A program made the position numbers and the translations under genes. A stretch of 52,936 bases of DNA from positions 1-52,936 of the forward strand of contig NZ_JACJJP010000025.1 in NCBI RefSeq assembly GCF_016900095.1, given 5' to 3'. Below the pieces are notes generated by a model, which ran no database searches, was not told the origin of the DNA, and saw nothing but the letters and a program-made list of their open reading frames with translations. Positions 41,828 through 50,989 of the stretch are shown one piece after another; position 1 is the first letter of the stretch; each line of letters begins with the position of its first letter. The DNA is from Gemmiger formicilis. GTDB lineage: Bacteria > Bacillota > Clostridia > Oscillospirales > Ruminococcaceae.

Positions 41828-43615
41828 ATGCAAACCTACAAACTTCACAGCATCAACGGCCCGGTGGTCACCGTCAAAGGCCGCACCGGTCTGTCGATGA
41901 TGGAGATGGTCCATGTCGGCAACCAGCGTCTGGTGGGCGAAGTCATCCGCCTGGACGCCGATGCGGCCACCATCCAGGTCTACGAGGAGACCGGCGGCCT
42001 GCGCCCCGGTGAACCCGTGGAACCCACCGGCGCCCCGCTGTCCGTCACCCTGGGCCCCGGCATCCTGCGCAACATCTACGACGGCATCCAGCGCCCGCTG
42101 CCTGCCATCGAAGCCGCCAGCGGCAGCTTTATCGGCCGCGGCGCCCAGGCCCCGGCCCTGGATACCGAAAAGAAATGGGACGTGACCGTCATCGTCAAGC
42201 CCGGGGATACCCTGGAACCCGGCCAGGTCTATGCCACCTGCCCGGAAACCCCGGCCGTCACCCATCGCTGCATGCTCTCGCCGCTGTACAGCCGCTGCAC
42301 CGTCACCTGGGTGGCGGAAAACGGCCCCTACACCGTGGAAGAGCCCATCGCCAAGGTCAAGGATGAGGCCGGCAACGAGCACACCCTGACCCTGTGCCAG
42401 AAATGGCCCATCCGTACGCCCCGCCCCACCGCGGCCCGTATGACCTCGCCCAAGCCCCTGATCACCGGCGAACGTGTCATCGACACCATGTTCCCCCTGG
42501 CCAAGGGCGGCGCCGCCGCCATCCCCGGCGGTTTCGGCACCGGCAAGACCATGACCCAGCACCAGCTGGCCAAATGGTGCGACGCCGACATCATCATCTA
42601 CGTGGGCTGCGGCGAACGCGGCAACGAGATGACCCAGGCCCTGCAGGAGTTCAGCGAACTGACCGACCCCCGCACCGGCAACAGCCTGATGGACCGTACC
42701 GTGCTCATCGCCAACACGTCCAACATGCCCGTGGCCGCCCGTGAGGCCTCCATCTACACCGGCATCACCCTGGCCGAATATTACCGCGACATGGGCTACC
42801 ACGCCGCCATGATGGCCGACTCCACCTCCCGCTGGGCCGAAGCCCTGCGTGAGATCTCCGGCCGTCTGGAAGAGATGCCCGCCGACGAAGGCTACCCCGC
42901 CTATCTGCCCAGCCGTCTGGCTGAGTTCTACGAGCGCGCCGGCTACTTCAAGACCCTGTGCGGGGAAGAAGGCTCGGTGTCGGTCATCGGCGCCGTCAGC
43001 CCTCAGGGCAACGACTTCTCCGAGCCGGTCACCCAGAACACCAAGCGGTTCACCCGCTGCTTCTGGGCTCTGGACAAGAGCCTGGCCTATGCCCGCCATT
43101 ATCCCGCCATCAACTGGAACGATTCCTACAGCGAATACCTGGGGGATCTGTCCGAGTGGTACTACGACAACGTGGGCAAGGACTTCATGGACTGCCGCGG
43201 CCGTCTGGCCGACCTGCTGCTGCAGGAGACCAACCTGATGCAGATCGTCAAGCTGATCGGTTCCGACGTCCTGCCCGATGACCAGAAACTGACCATCGAG
43301 ATCGCCCGCGTCATCCGCGTGGGCTTCCTGCAGCAGAACGCCTTCCATCCGGTGGACACCTACGTGCCGCTGGAAAAGCAGCTGAAGATGATGGAGATCA
43401 TCCTGTACCTGTACGACAAGTGCAGCGCCCTGGTTGCCAAGCAGGTGCCGGTGAGCACCCTGCTGGCCACCGGTCTGTTCGACACCCTGGTCAAGATGAA
43501 GTACGACATCCCCAACGATGATTTCAGCCGCTTCGACGCCCTGCGCGCCGAGATCGATACCAAGCTGGCCGCCGCAGGGGCGGGGGCCGGCAGCAAAGAA
43601 GGGGGCAACGCCTAA
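41828..43615 (+). CDS. ntpA: V-type ATP synthase catalytic subunit A
   Basis: 595 residues, normal for A subunits. Beta-barrel start [13 protein letters not shown], the A-specific bulge domain (about 115-190), Walker A GGFGTGKT (about 234-241), catalytic GERGNEM, Walker B region [33 protein letters not shown], and [19 protein letters not shown]. Three copies alternate with B and convert the ion gradient to ATP or the reverse. CAAAGAGGGAAGGATCACC precedes ATG. The last base of the stop is the first of the subunit B start. Confidence 0.97.
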   Translation: MQTYKLHSINGPVVTVKGRTGLSMMEMVHVGNQRLVGEVIRLDADAATIQVYEETGGLRPGEPVEPTGAPLSVTLGPGILRNIYDGIQRPLPAIEAASGSFIGRGAQAPALDTEKKWDVTVIVKPGDTLEPGQVYATCPETPAVTHRCMLSPLYSRCTVTWVAENGPYTVEEPIAKVKDEAGNEHTLTLCQKWPIRTPRPTAARMTSPKPLITGERVIDTMFPLAKGGAAAIPGGFGTGKTMTQHQLAKWCDADIIIYVGCGERGNEMTQALQEFSELTDPRTGNSLMDRTVLIANTSNMPVAAREASIYTGITLAEYYRDMGYHAAMMADSTSRWAEALREISGRLEEMPADEGYPAYLPSRLAEFYERAGYFKTLCGEEGSVSVIGAVSPQGNDFSEPVTQNTKRFTRCFWALDKSLAYARHYPAINWNDSYSEYLGDLSEWYYDNVGKDFMDCRGRLADLLLQETNLMQIVKLIGSDVLPDDQKLTIEIARVIRVGFLQQNAFHPVDTYVPLEKQLKMMEIILYLYDKCSALVAKQVPVSTLLATGLFDTLVKMKYDIPNDDFSRFDALRAEIDTKLAAAGAGAGSKEGGNA

Positions 43616-45045
43616 TGATTCTGGAACATATTGGTCTGAGCCAGATCAACGGCTCCCTGGTTGTGCTGGATGATGTGCCCGGCGTCAGCTACGACGAGGT
43701 CGTGGAGCTGCGCCTGGACAACGGCACCACCCGCACCGGCCGTGTGGTCATGGTGGAAGAGAACCGCTGTGTCATCCAGGTGTTTGAGGGCTCTTCCGGC
43801 CTGAGCCTGGTCAACACCCGCACCGTGTTTACCGGCCATCCCATGATGATGGACCTTTCGCCCGAACTGCAGGGCCGTATTCTGGACGGCCTGGGCCGCC
43901 CCATCGACGGCCAGGGCGATATCTACCCGGTGGCCCGCCGCGACGTGAACGGCGCCCCCATCAACCCGGTCAGCCGTGTGTATCCCCGGAACTACATCCA
44001 CACCGGCATTTCTTCCATCGACTGCCTGACCACCCTGATCCGCGGCCAGAAGCTGCCCATCTTCTCCGGGTCCGGCATGCGCCACAATGAGCTGGCCGTG
44101 CAGATCGTGCAGCAGGCCAGCGTGTCCGACGGTTCCGACTTCGCCATCGTCTTTGCCGCCATGGGCGTCAAGAACGACGTGGCCGAGTACTTCCGGGATT
44201 CCTTTGTCAGCACCGGCGCCATGGACCGGGTTGTCATGCTGCTGAACCTGGCCAACGACCCCATCATCGAACGTATCATCACCCCCCGTGCCGCTCTGAC
44301 CGTGGCCGAGTATCTGGCCTTCGACCTGGGCAAGAACGTGCTGGTCATCCTCACCGATATGACCAGCTACTGCGAGGCTCTGCGTGAGTTCTCCTCCTCC
44401 AAGGGCGAGATCCCCGCCCGTAAGGGCTTCCCCGGCTACCTGTACTCCGACCTGGCCAGCCTGTACGAACGGGCCGGCATCATCAAGGGCAGCACCGGTT
44501 CTGTGACCCAGATTCCCATCCTGACCATGCCCGGCGACGACATCACCCACCCCATCCCCGACCTGACCGGCTACATCACCGAAGGCCAGATCGTGCTGGA
44601 CCGTGCCATGGACGCCACCGGCATCTATCCCCCCGTGGCGGTTCTGCCCAGCCTGTCCCGTCTGATGAAGGACGGCATCGGCGCCGGCTACACCCGTGAC
44701 GACCACGTCACCCTGGCCAACCAGCTGTTTGCCTGCTACGCCAAGGTGCAGGACGCCAAGGCACTGGCCAGCGTCATCGGCGAGGAAGAACTGTCCGAGA
44801 GCGACAAGCTGCTGATGCAGTTCGGCCGCGAATTCGAACACCGGTTCATCGGCCAGGGCAACACCAACCGCACCATGGAAGAGACCCTGGACCTGGGCTG
44901 GGAACTGCTGGCCGGGCTGCCCCGCGCCGCCCTGGACCGCTGCGACGACCAGCCCCTGGACACCTACTATGAGCCCGCCCGCAAGCGCCGCCAGCAGCGC
45001 CAGCAGGCCCTGCTGAACGCCCAGCCGGCGCCCCAGGCGAAATAA
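43615..45045 (+). CDS. ntpB: V-type ATP synthase regulatory subunit B
   Basis: 476 residues. Non-catalytic nucleotide subunit: [13 protein letters not shown], degenerate P-loop [76 protein letters not shown] and [19 protein letters not shown]. It starts at the TAATG overlap with subunit A, which helps keep the 3:3 ratio. Confidence 0.97.
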   Translation: MILEHIGLSQINGSLVVLDDVPGVSYDEVVELRLDNGTTRTGRVVMVEENRCVIQVFEGSSGLSLVNTRTVFTGHPMMMDLSPELQGRILDGLGRPIDGQGDIYPVARRDVNGAPINPVSRVYPRNYIHTGISSIDCLTTLIRGQKLPIFSGSGMRHNELAVQIVQQASVSDGSDFAIVFAAMGVKNDVAEYFRDSFVSTGAMDRVVMLLNLANDPIIERIITPRAALTVAEYLAFDLGKNVLVILTDMTSYCEALREFSSSKGEIPARKGFPGYLYSDLASLYERAGIIKGSTGSVTQIPILTMPGDDITHPIPDLTGYITEGQIVLDRAMDATGIYPPVAVLPSLSRLMKDGIGAGYTRDDHVTLANQLFACYAKVQDAKALASVIGEEELSESDKLLMQFGREFEHRFIGQGNTNRTMEETLDLGWELLAGLPRAALDRCDDQPLDTYYEPARKRRQQRQQALLNAQPAPQAK

Positions 45046-45086
45046 TGGCGTACCAACAACATTCCGGCAAAGGCAGGTGATTCATC

Positions 45087-45698
45087 GTGCAGCAGGTATT
45101 TCCCACAAAATCCAACCTGATGGCCACCAAGCGCAGCCTGGCGCTGGCCGAGCAGGGCTATGAACTGATGGACCGCAAGCGCAACATTCTGGTGCGCGAG
45201 ATGATGCGCCTGATCGACCGTGCCGCGTCGATCCAGGACAAGATCAGTGCGTCCTACGCCGAAGCCTACGACGCCTTGCAGCGCGCCAACATCACGCTGG
45301 GCTCGGTGGGCGAGTTCACGGCCAGTGTGCCGGTGGAACATGGGCTGAACATCGAGCGCCGCAGCGTGATGGGCGTGGAACTGCCCACCGTCACCCTGGA
45401 CCCCAGCGCCCCTCTGGGCCTGTATTACGGCCTGGAATCCACCAACGGACTGCTGGACGCCGCCTACCTCAAGTTCAACGAGGTCAAGAAGCTGACCGTG
45501 GAACTGGCCGAGGTGGAAACCAGCGTCATTCGTCTGGCGGAAGCCATCCGCAAGACCCAGAAGCGCGCCAACGCCCTGGGCAACGTGCAGATCCCCCAGA
45601 TGGAAGCCACCGTCAAGTTCATCGACGATGCGCTGTCCGAGAAGGAACGGGAAGAGTTCAGCCGCCTCAAGGTCATCAAGAACCAGAAAAACAAATAA
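45087..45698 (+). CDS. ntpD: V-type ATP synthase central-stalk subunit D
   Basis: 203 residues, GTG start (AAAGGCAGGTGATTCATC upstream). Long antiparallel helices with the family N-terminus PTKSNLMATKRSLALAEQGYELMDRKRNIL and C-terminus RRVNALExxxIP-like KRANALGNVQIPQMEATVKFIDDALSEKEREEFSRLKVIKN. It is the rotating shaft within the A3B3 ring. Last gene of the operon, followed by a terminator. Confidence 0.95.
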   Translation: MQQVFPTKSNLMATKRSLALAEQGYELMDRKRNILVREMMRLIDRAASIQDKISASYAEAYDALQRANITLGSVGEFTASVPVEHGLNIERRSVMGVELPTVTLDPSAPLGLYYGLESTNGLLDAAYLKFNEVKKLTVELAEVETSVIRLAEAIRKTQKRANALGNVQIPQMEATVKFIDDALSEKEREEFSRLKVIKNQKNK

Positions 45699-45708
45699 CT
45701 GCTTTTTC

Positions 45709-45747
45709 GGCCGCCGGTCCCGTGTGGGGCATGGCGGTCTTTTTTTG
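45709..45747 (+). terminator. Terminator of the ATP synthase operon
   Basis: Stem GCCGCCGG-TCCC / GGGG-CATGGCGGT with GTGT loop, followed by T8. Confidence 0.9.
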
Positions 45748-45750
45748 CCC

Positions 45751-45866
45751 GGGCGGCTATGCCGCCCGATGGCGCACAGCGCCATGCAAAAAAAGCAACG
45801 CGCAGCGTTGGTTCCGAAATCGGTCGGCCGCGAAAAGCGGCCCATGGTCCGGGGCAGCAGCCCGGA
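45751..45866. repeat. Train of five perfect hairpins
   Basis: Consecutive inverted repeats: GGGCGGC-TAT-GCCGCCC (45751-45767), ATGGCGC-ACA-GCGCCAT (45769-45785), CAACGC-GCA-GCGTTG (45796-45810), GGCCGC-GAAAA-GCGGCC (45826-45842) and TCCGGG-N7-CCCGGA (45848-45866). All have very short loops. No gene is plausible here. It forms the left part of a 770-base non-coding region with other structured repeats. Confidence 0.7.
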
Positions 45867-45868
45867 AA

Positions 45869-45918
45869 GCCTCACCTGTGTAAGGGGAGGTGCCGCGCAG
45901 CGGCGGTGGGGTTGTGAA
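45869..45918. repeat. Palindromic repeat, copy 2 (partial)
   Basis: 48 of 50 bases identical to 19261-19310. Only this left end is present; the 19-base inverted right end found in copy 1 is missing. Confidence 0.85.
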
Positions 45919-45948
45919 CCCTGCCCTGTTTTATGTTTCGGAGAATCT

Positions 45949-46130
45949 GGCGGGCGGGTGCCTGCCGGGAAGCTGTCGCTTTTTGGCGTCAAAAAGCGAC
46001 GGAAAAACCGCCACCGTTTCGATGCGGTGGACGCCGACCAGGGCTGCGGCCCTGGACCCGGGGTGTGCGGCCACCTGACGACGGCCTACTCAGGTCCTGG
46101 GGGACCTGAGCAAGGAAGATTTTTTAAAAG
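45949..46130 (+). repeat. Multi-hairpin element, copy A
   Basis: Five hairpins in order: GGCGGGC-GGGT-GCCTGCC (45949-45966), TCGCTTTTT-N6-AAAAAGCGA (45976-45999), CCACCG-N8-CGGTGG (46011-46030), CCAGGGC-TGCG-GCCCTGG (46038-46055) and CTCAGGTCC-TGGG-GGACCTGAG (46089-46110), ending in CAAGGAAGATTTTTTAAAA. A 22-base unpaired-looking block (46066-46087) is identical in copy B. Stem sequences differ between copies while pairing is kept. Confidence 0.8.
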
Positions 46131-46191
46131 CCATAAGAGGAAGTCTGTCGCAACCCATGGTCTGCCCTTAGCAGCTGTTGTTGGGAAATGG

Positions 46192-46368
46192 TTTTAAAAT
46201 TTTTCCTTGTTCACCGGCCCCCAGGCCGGTGAAGAGGCCGTCGTCAGGTGGCCGCATCTTGGGGTCTGGGGCCGCAGCCCCAGCCGGCGGCCGCCGCATC
46301 GGAACGGCGGGACTTTTCGCTTCCTTTTGGTCACAAAAGGAAGGACTTCCCCGCAGACTCTTGTCTGC
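46192..46368 (-). repeat. Multi-hairpin element, copy B (inverted)
   Basis: Read on the minus strand it has the same five hairpins as copy A: GCAGAC-AAGA-GTCTGC (46353-46368), CTTCCTTTT-N6-AAAAGGAAG (46320-46343), CCGCCG-N8-CGGCGG (46291-46310), CTGGGGC-TGCG-GCCCCAG (46266-46283) and TTCACCGGCC-TGGG-GGCCGGTGAA (46210-46233), ending CAAGGAAAAATTTTAAAA. Loops TGCG and TGGG and the 22-base block (46235-46256) are identical to copy A. The two copies are 61 bases apart in opposite orientation. Confidence 0.8.
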
Positions 46369-46442
46369 CAGAAAGCACCCAACCAACCAAAAAGAAAACC
46401 AGCCGCCTTCCGGCAAAAGCTGCCCTTTTCCGCCGCGGCCCC

Positions 46443-46471
46443 TTGCCAAAACGGCATGGCCGCGTTATAAT
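46443..46471 (+). promoter_or_regulatory. aspS promoter
   Basis: TTGCCA (46443-46448), 17-base spacer, TATAAT (46466-46471), 45 bases before the start codon. Confidence 0.85.
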
Positions 46472-46515
46472 TAAGTTTCAGCAAATAAGATTCCACCAAA
46501 AGGGGATAGAGAGTT

Positions 46516-48297
46516 ATGGAAACGATGGGCAATCTGCGCCGCACCAACTATTGCGGCGAAGTCAGCCTGGCCGACGCGGGCAAGGAGATGACCGTTTGCG
46601 GTTCCATCGCCCGTGCCCGTGACAAGGGCGGCATCATCTTTGCCGACCTGCGGGATACCACCGGCATTTTGCAGATGGTCTTTGACGAGGACACGCCCAA
46701 GGACGTCTTTGCCAAGGCCGAAAGCCTGAAGAGTGAATATGTGGTCATTGCCCGGGGCACCCTGCGGGAGCGCGCCGCCAAGACCGATAAGATCGCCACC
46801 GGCGATGTGGAACTGTATGTGAGCGAACTGCGGGTGCTGAGCGAAGCCCAGACCCCGCCCTTCGAGATCCGGGACGGCATCAACGTCAACGATGATCTGC
46901 GCCTGCGCTACCGCTACCTGGACCTGCGCCGCCCGTCCATGCACGAGCCCATCGTGCTGCGGTCCAAGATCTGCCAGGTGGTGCGCAACTACTTCTACGA
47001 CCAGCATTTCTGCGAGATCGAGACCCCCACCCTGATCAAGTCCACCCCCGAAGGCGCCCGTGACTATCTGGTGCCCAGCCGTGTGCAGCCTGGCCACTTC
47101 TACGCCCTGCCCCAGAGCCCCCAGCTGTACAAGCAGATCCTGATGCTCTCCGGCTTTGACCGGTACTTCCAGGTCGCCCGCTGCTACCGCGACGAGGACC
47201 TGCGCGCCGACCGTCAGCCCGAGTTCACCCAGATCGATGAGGAGCTGTCCTTCGTCACCGAGGACGACATCATGACCATCAACGAAGGGCTCATCAAGCG
47301 TCTGTGGAAGGAAATCCTGAACATCGACGTGCCCACCCCCTTCGTGCGTATGCCCTGGGATGAGGCCATGAGCCGCTTCGGCTCCGATAAGCCGGATACC
47401 CGCTTCGGCCTGGAGATCCAGGATGTGAGCGGCGTCTTTGCCGGTACCGGCTTCAAGCCCTTCGCCGATGCCCTGGCCGCCGGCGGCACCATTCGTGCCA
47501 TCAACGCCAAGGGCATGGCCGACCGCCTGACCCGCAAGAACATCGACAAGCTGGGCGAGGTGGCCAAGACCTACGGTGCCAAGGGCCTGGCGTACAGCCG
47601 CCTGACCGCCGAGAGCACCACTTCCAGCTTTGAAAAGTTCCTCACCGAGGAGGAAAAGACCGCCCTGTACCAGGCTCTGAATGTGGAGACCGGGGACGTG
47701 GTGCTGCTGGTCAGCGACACCGACTGGGTGCGCGCCTGCACCGCCCTGGGCCAGGTCCGCCTGGAGATGGGCCGTAAGTACGAGCTCATCGACAAGGACG
47801 CCTTCAACTTCCTGTGGGTGGTGGACTTCCCCCTGTTTGAGTACAGCGAGCAGGAAGGCCGCTGGATGGCCATGCACCATCCCTTCACCATGCCCAAGCC
47901 GGAAGACCTGGACAAGGTGGAAAGCGACCCCGGTGCCTGCCGTGCCCTGGCGTACGACATCGTGCTCAACGGTGTGGAGCTGGGCGGCGGTTCCATCCGC
48001 ATCAACGACCCTGCCCTGCAGGACCGCATGTTCCACGCCCTGGGCTTCACCGAGGAGAAGGCCCGCGAAAGCTTTGGCTTCCTGATGGATGCCTACAAGT
48101 TCGGTGCACCCCCCCACGGCGGTATGGCCTACGGCCTGGACCGTCTGGTCATGCTCATGCTGAAGAAGGATTCCATCCGGGATGTCATCGCCTTCCCCAA
48201 GGTGCAGAACGCCGGCGAACCCATGTCCGGTGCGCCCGACGTGGTGGACCCCAAGCAGCTGCAGGACCTGTCCATCGCCCTGGTGGACAACCACTGA
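46516..48297 (+). CDS. aspS: Aspartyl-tRNA synthetase
   Basis: 593 residues, the long bacterial type. N-terminal OB-fold anticodon-binding domain (about 18-105, ADLRDTTGILQMVFDED), class II motif 1 near CEIETPTLIKSTPEGARDYLVPSR, motif 2 FQVARCYRDEDLRADRQPEFTQIDEELSF, a GAD insertion (about 280-400), and motif 3 GMAYGLDRLVMLMLKKDSIRDVIAFPK. It charges tRNA(Asp); whether it also charges tRNA(Asn) depends on GatCAB, which is not seen here. Ribosome site AGGGGATAGAGAGTT precedes ATG. Confidence 0.97.
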   Translation: METMGNLRRTNYCGEVSLADAGKEMTVCGSIARARDKGGIIFADLRDTTGILQMVFDEDTPKDVFAKAESLKSEYVVIARGTLRERAAKTDKIATGDVELYVSELRVLSEAQTPPFEIRDGINVNDDLRLRYRYLDLRRPSMHEPIVLRSKICQVVRNYFYDQHFCEIETPTLIKSTPEGARDYLVPSRVQPGHFYALPQSPQLYKQILMLSGFDRYFQVARCYRDEDLRADRQPEFTQIDEELSFVTEDDIMTINEGLIKRLWKEILNIDVPTPFVRMPWDEAMSRFGSDKPDTRFGLEIQDVSGVFAGTGFKPFADALAAGGTIRAINAKGMADRLTRKNIDKLGEVAKTYGAKGLAYSRLTAESTTSSFEKFLTEEEKTALYQALNVETGDVVLLVSDTDWVRACTALGQVRLEMGRKYELIDKDAFNFLWVVDFPLFEYSEQEGRWMAMHHPFTMPKPEDLDKVESDPGACRALAYDIVLNGVELGGGSIRINDPALQDRMFHALGFTEEKARESFGFLMDAYKFGAPPHGGMAYGLDRLVMLMLKKDSIRDVIAFPKVQNAGEPMSGAPDVVDPKQLQDLSIALVDNH

Positions 48298-48332
48298 ATA
48301 ACTGAATAAGGACCCGCCGCCGGGTGGGTTGC

Positions 48333-48391
48333 AAAAAACGCTGGGCTTTGCGTCGTAGGCCATTGAAGACGCAAAGTACCGGCGTTTTTTT
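48333..48391 (+). terminator. aspS terminator
   Basis: Long stem AAAAACGCTGG-GCTTTGCGTC / GACGCAAAG-TACCGGCGTTTTT with small mismatches and a 14-base loop, ending in T7. Confidence 0.9.
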
Positions 48392-48440
48392 GTATGTTCG
48401 GCCCGGCGCGGGGACAGACTGACAAGAAGGAGGCAAAACC

Positions 48441-49781
48441 ATGAACCATACAAATCCGACCCTGCGGGCCGAATTCGGCCGCTATGCGGTGCTCAGCGTG
48501 CTGGGCATGATGGCGGTGTCCTGCTACATTCTGGCGGATACCTTCTTTGTGGCCCAGGGTCTGGGCAGCGAGGGCCTGGCCGCCCTGAACCTGGCCATCC
48601 CCGTCTACAACGTCATCCACGGCATCGGCCTGCTGCTGGGCATGGGCGGCGCCACCCGGTTTTCGGTGCTCAAAAGCCAGAACGCCGGGGCGGAAGCCAA
48701 CGTGGTCTATACCCACACCCTGGCCATGGCCGCGGCGGCTTCGGTTGTCTTTGTGCTGGCCGGGCTCACCGTTCCCGGCCCCCTGGCCGCCCTGCTGGGG
48801 GCCGCCGGTACCGTCCACACCATGACCACCACCTACCTGCGGGTGCTGCTGGTCTTTGCACCGGCGTTTCTGCTCAACGATGTGCTGCAATGCTTTGTGC
48901 GCAACGACGGCGCGCCCCAGCTTTCCATGGCTGCCACCGTCACCGGCAGCCTGGCCAACATTGTCATGGACTATATCTTTATCTTTCCCTTCGGGCTGGG
49001 CATTCTGGGCGCGGTGCTGGCCACCGGCATATCCCCGGTCATCGGCATCCTGATCCAGGCGCCCCACTGGGCCAACCCCCGGTGCGGGTTCCGCCCGGTG
49101 CGCTGCCGCCCCCACCCCCGCACCGCCGCCCGCGTGGCGGCCCTGGGTGTGCCTTCGCTGCTGGAACAGCTCTCCGGCGCGGTGGTCATGGTCACCTTCA
49201 ACTTCCTGATCCTCCGCCTGGCGGGCAACACCGGCGTGGCTGCCTACGGGGTGGTGGCCAACCTGTCCCTGGTGGTGCTGGCGGTGTACTCCGGCCTGGC
49301 CCAGGGCATGCAGCCCCTGGTCAGCCGGGCCTGGGGCCACGGACGGCGCCCCGACCTCTTCCGGCTGCTGCGCTACGCCCTGCTCAGCATGGCGGTGGTG
49401 TCGGCGGTGGTATACCTGGGCATCTTTGCGGGGGCGGGGATCATTGCCGCCGTCTTCAACAGTGAGGGCGACCCCACCTTGCAGGCCATTGCGGTGCAGG
49501 GCCTCAAACTCTACTTTGTCGGGGCGCCCTTCGCCGGGGCCAACGTGATTCTTTCCATCTGGTTCACCTCGGTGGAACGTCCGGTACCCGCCCAGACCAT
49601 CTCCCTGCTGCGGGGACTGATCCTCATTGTGCCCGCCGCCCTGGTGCTGGCCGCCCTCTTCGGCATGCCCGGGGTGTGGCTGGCCTTCCCGGTGAGCGAA
49701 GCCCTGGTTGCTGCCGTGGGCTGCGGTCTGTTTTTGAAACATCGGGGACGGCTGTATCCCCCTTCCCACGAATCGGCATAA
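48441..49781 (+). CDS. MATE-family efflux transporter
   Basis: 446 residues, AAGAAGGAGGCAAAACC before ATG. About twelve membrane segments; N-terminal half AVLSVLGMMAVSCYILADTFFVAQGLGSEGLAALNLAIP and GATRFSVLKSQN, C-terminal half SGLAQGMQPLVSRAWGHGRRPDLFRLL. It belongs to the same superfamily as the gene at 30131-31465 but is only distantly alike. Likely a drug or metabolite/Na+ antiporter; substrate unknown. Monocistronic, probably reading from the short gap after the aspS terminator, where no clear promoter is visible. Confidence 0.92.
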   Translation: MNHTNPTLRAEFGRYAVLSVLGMMAVSCYILADTFFVAQGLGSEGLAALNLAIPVYNVIHGIGLLLGMGGATRFSVLKSQNAGAEANVVYTHTLAMAAAASVVFVLAGLTVPGPLAALLGAAGTVHTMTTTYLRVLLVFAPAFLLNDVLQCFVRNDGAPQLSMAATVTGSLANIVMDYIFIFPFGLGILGAVLATGISPVIGILIQAPHWANPRCGFRPVRCRPHPRTAARVAALGVPSLLEQLSGAVVMVTFNFLILRLAGNTGVAAYGVVANLSLVVLAVYSGLAQGMQPLVSRAWGHGRRPDLFRLLRYALLSMAVVSAVVYLGIFAGAGIIAAVFNSEGDPTLQAIAVQGLKLYFVGAPFAGANVILSIWFTSVERPVPAQTISLLRGLILIVPAALVLAALFGMPGVWLAFPVSEALVAAVGCGLFLKHRGRLYPPSHESA

Positions 49782-49786
49782 AAGAG

Positions 49787-49814
49787 GCCCCCGGCGCCGT
49801 GCGGCGCCGGGGGC
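49787..49814. terminator. Terminator between the MATE gene and the DUF4349 gene
   Basis: Perfect 12-base stem GCCCCCGGCGCC / GGCGCCGGGGGC with GTGC loop. The T tract is weak on the plus side (GTTT) and better on the minus side (CTCTTTTAT). Confidence 0.78.
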
Positions 49815-49825
49815 GTTTGGGTGTC

Positions 49826-50851
49826 TCAGTATTTGGGGGTGCCTTCCTCCGGATTTTGGGGTGCAGTGTCGGGGGTGGCGGGCGGCGCGTACACAGCTGC
49901 CCCCTGGGGCGGAGCGGCCTGCCGGGCAGCCTGCCGGGCTTTCCGGCGGGCCAGGCGGGCGGGCCGGGTGAGGAGCAGCACCGCGACGATCACCGCAGCC
50001 AGCACCACCAGCGGCCACATATAGACCACCGCCAGCACAAAGCCCTGCACAAAGTCCACAAAGCCGTCCCAGCCTTCCCCGAAGGCCCGGCCCAGCTTCT
50101 CCCCGAAGGTGGCGGGGGTGACCGGGGTCAGGGTGGCCACCTCATACAGGCTGATGTCCACGGTGGAATAGGTGATCTGGTCGTCCATGGCCCGCAGCTG
50201 GCGGGTGTAGTTCTCGATCTCATACTGCACGTCCGAAAGCTGGCTTTCGATCTCCAGCAGGTCGGCGGTGGTCTGGGCGGTTTCGGCCAGGGCATTCAGC
50301 CGGTCCCGCTGGTTTTCCAGGGCGGCCAGGCGGGCTTCCACATCCACATACCCGGCGGTGATGTCGTTGGCATCCTCGCTCAAGTACCGCTGGTTGCCTG
50401 CCCGGCCCGCGGCGTCCAGAAAGGCCCGGTAGTTTTCGGCCGGGACCCGCACGGTGCAGTACAGGCTGCGGTTCTGGTCCTCGGCGCTGCCGTTCTGGCT
50501 GCTGTGTTCCAGATACCCGCCCTGGGCGTCCACCGCCGCCAGCAGGGCGGTGCGGGTGGCGTCGAAATCGGTGGCTTCCATCTCCAGGCTGGCGGTGTAG
50601 ACGATCTTGCGGGCGCTTTCGGCGGTGGAACCCGGGTCCAGGGTCACCGCCCCGGCGCCGGACTCAGCCTCGCCGGTGACGGCGTCGGCGGTGGTGTTCT
50701 CCTCGGGGACGGTGGACTCCACCGAGGGGGCGGCATCGATGGTGCCGGTGACCTTGTCCATGCTGGCCGCCCCGCAGGCGGTCAGGGAAAAGGCCAGGGC
50801 CAGGGCGGTCACAAAGGCCGCCGGGCGACGGAACAGGGAACTGCGTTTCAT
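49826..50851 (-). CDS. DUF4349 lipoprotein
   Basis: 341 residues, GGAGGAGATCCC before ATG. Lipoprotein signal peptide with Cys26 in LTACG, a Thr/Glu-rich linker, then the DUF4349 domain (about 80-290): RKIVYTASLEMEATDFDATRTALLAAVDAQGGYLEHS, a coiled coil (DVEARLAALENQRDRLNALAETA...ESQLSDVQYEIENYTRQL), and YSTVDISLYEV. A membrane helix (about 272-296) is followed by a basic, Pro/Ala-rich cytoplasmic tail. So it is anchored at both ends. DUF4349 proteins have no established function; envelope sensing or stress roles are guesses. Confidence 0.9.
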   Translation of the reverse strand: MKRSSLFRRPAAFVTALALAFSLTACGAASMDKVTGTIDAAPSVESTVPEENTTADAVTGEAESGAGAVTLDPGSTAESARKIVYTASLEMEATDFDATRTALLAAVDAQGGYLEHSSQNGSAEDQNRSLYCTVRVPAENYRAFLDAAGRAGNQRYLSEDANDITAGYVDVEARLAALENQRDRLNALAETAQTTADLLEIESQLSDVQYEIENYTRQLRAMDDQITYSTVDISLYEVATLTPVTPATFGEKLGRAFGEGWDGFVDFVQGFVLAVVYMWPLVVLAAVIVAVLLLTRPARLARRKARQAARQAAPPQGAAVYAPPATPDTAPQNPEEGTPKY

Positions 50852-50889
50852 GGGATCTCCTCCTTTACAGGGGTTGTTTCCTTGTCACC

Positions 50890-50898
50890 AGTATAACA
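50890..50898 (-). promoter_or_regulatory. Promoter of the DUF4349 gene, extended -10
   Basis: Minus strand TGTTATACT, with TATACT at 50890-50895, 39 bases before the start; -35 match is poor. Confidence 0.5.
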
Positions 50899-50940
50899 CG
50901 GAAAAGGCCGCCGCACGTTACAAATTGATGCCAAAAACAA

Positions 50941-50971
50941 AGCGGGAACGCCATTTTTCGGCGTTCCCGCT
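50941..50971 (-). terminator. hisS terminator
   Basis: Perfect 12-base stem AGCGGGAACGCC / GGCGTTCCCGCT with a 7-base loop, then TTTGTTTTT on the minus strand. Confidence 0.88.
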
Positions 50972-50989
50972 AAATATCTGGGATGGTTT

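Noticed and set aside
45751-45866. CRISPR array suggested by regularly spaced palindromes
   Set aside because: The hairpins differ in sequence and there are no constant repeats, spacers of uniform length or cas genes.
46168-46622. Several overlapping open frames on both strands before aspS
   Set aside because: They cross the structured repeat in all directions, overlap the aspS promoter and start, and lack ribosome sites. The hairpin covariation explains the sequence better than coding does.
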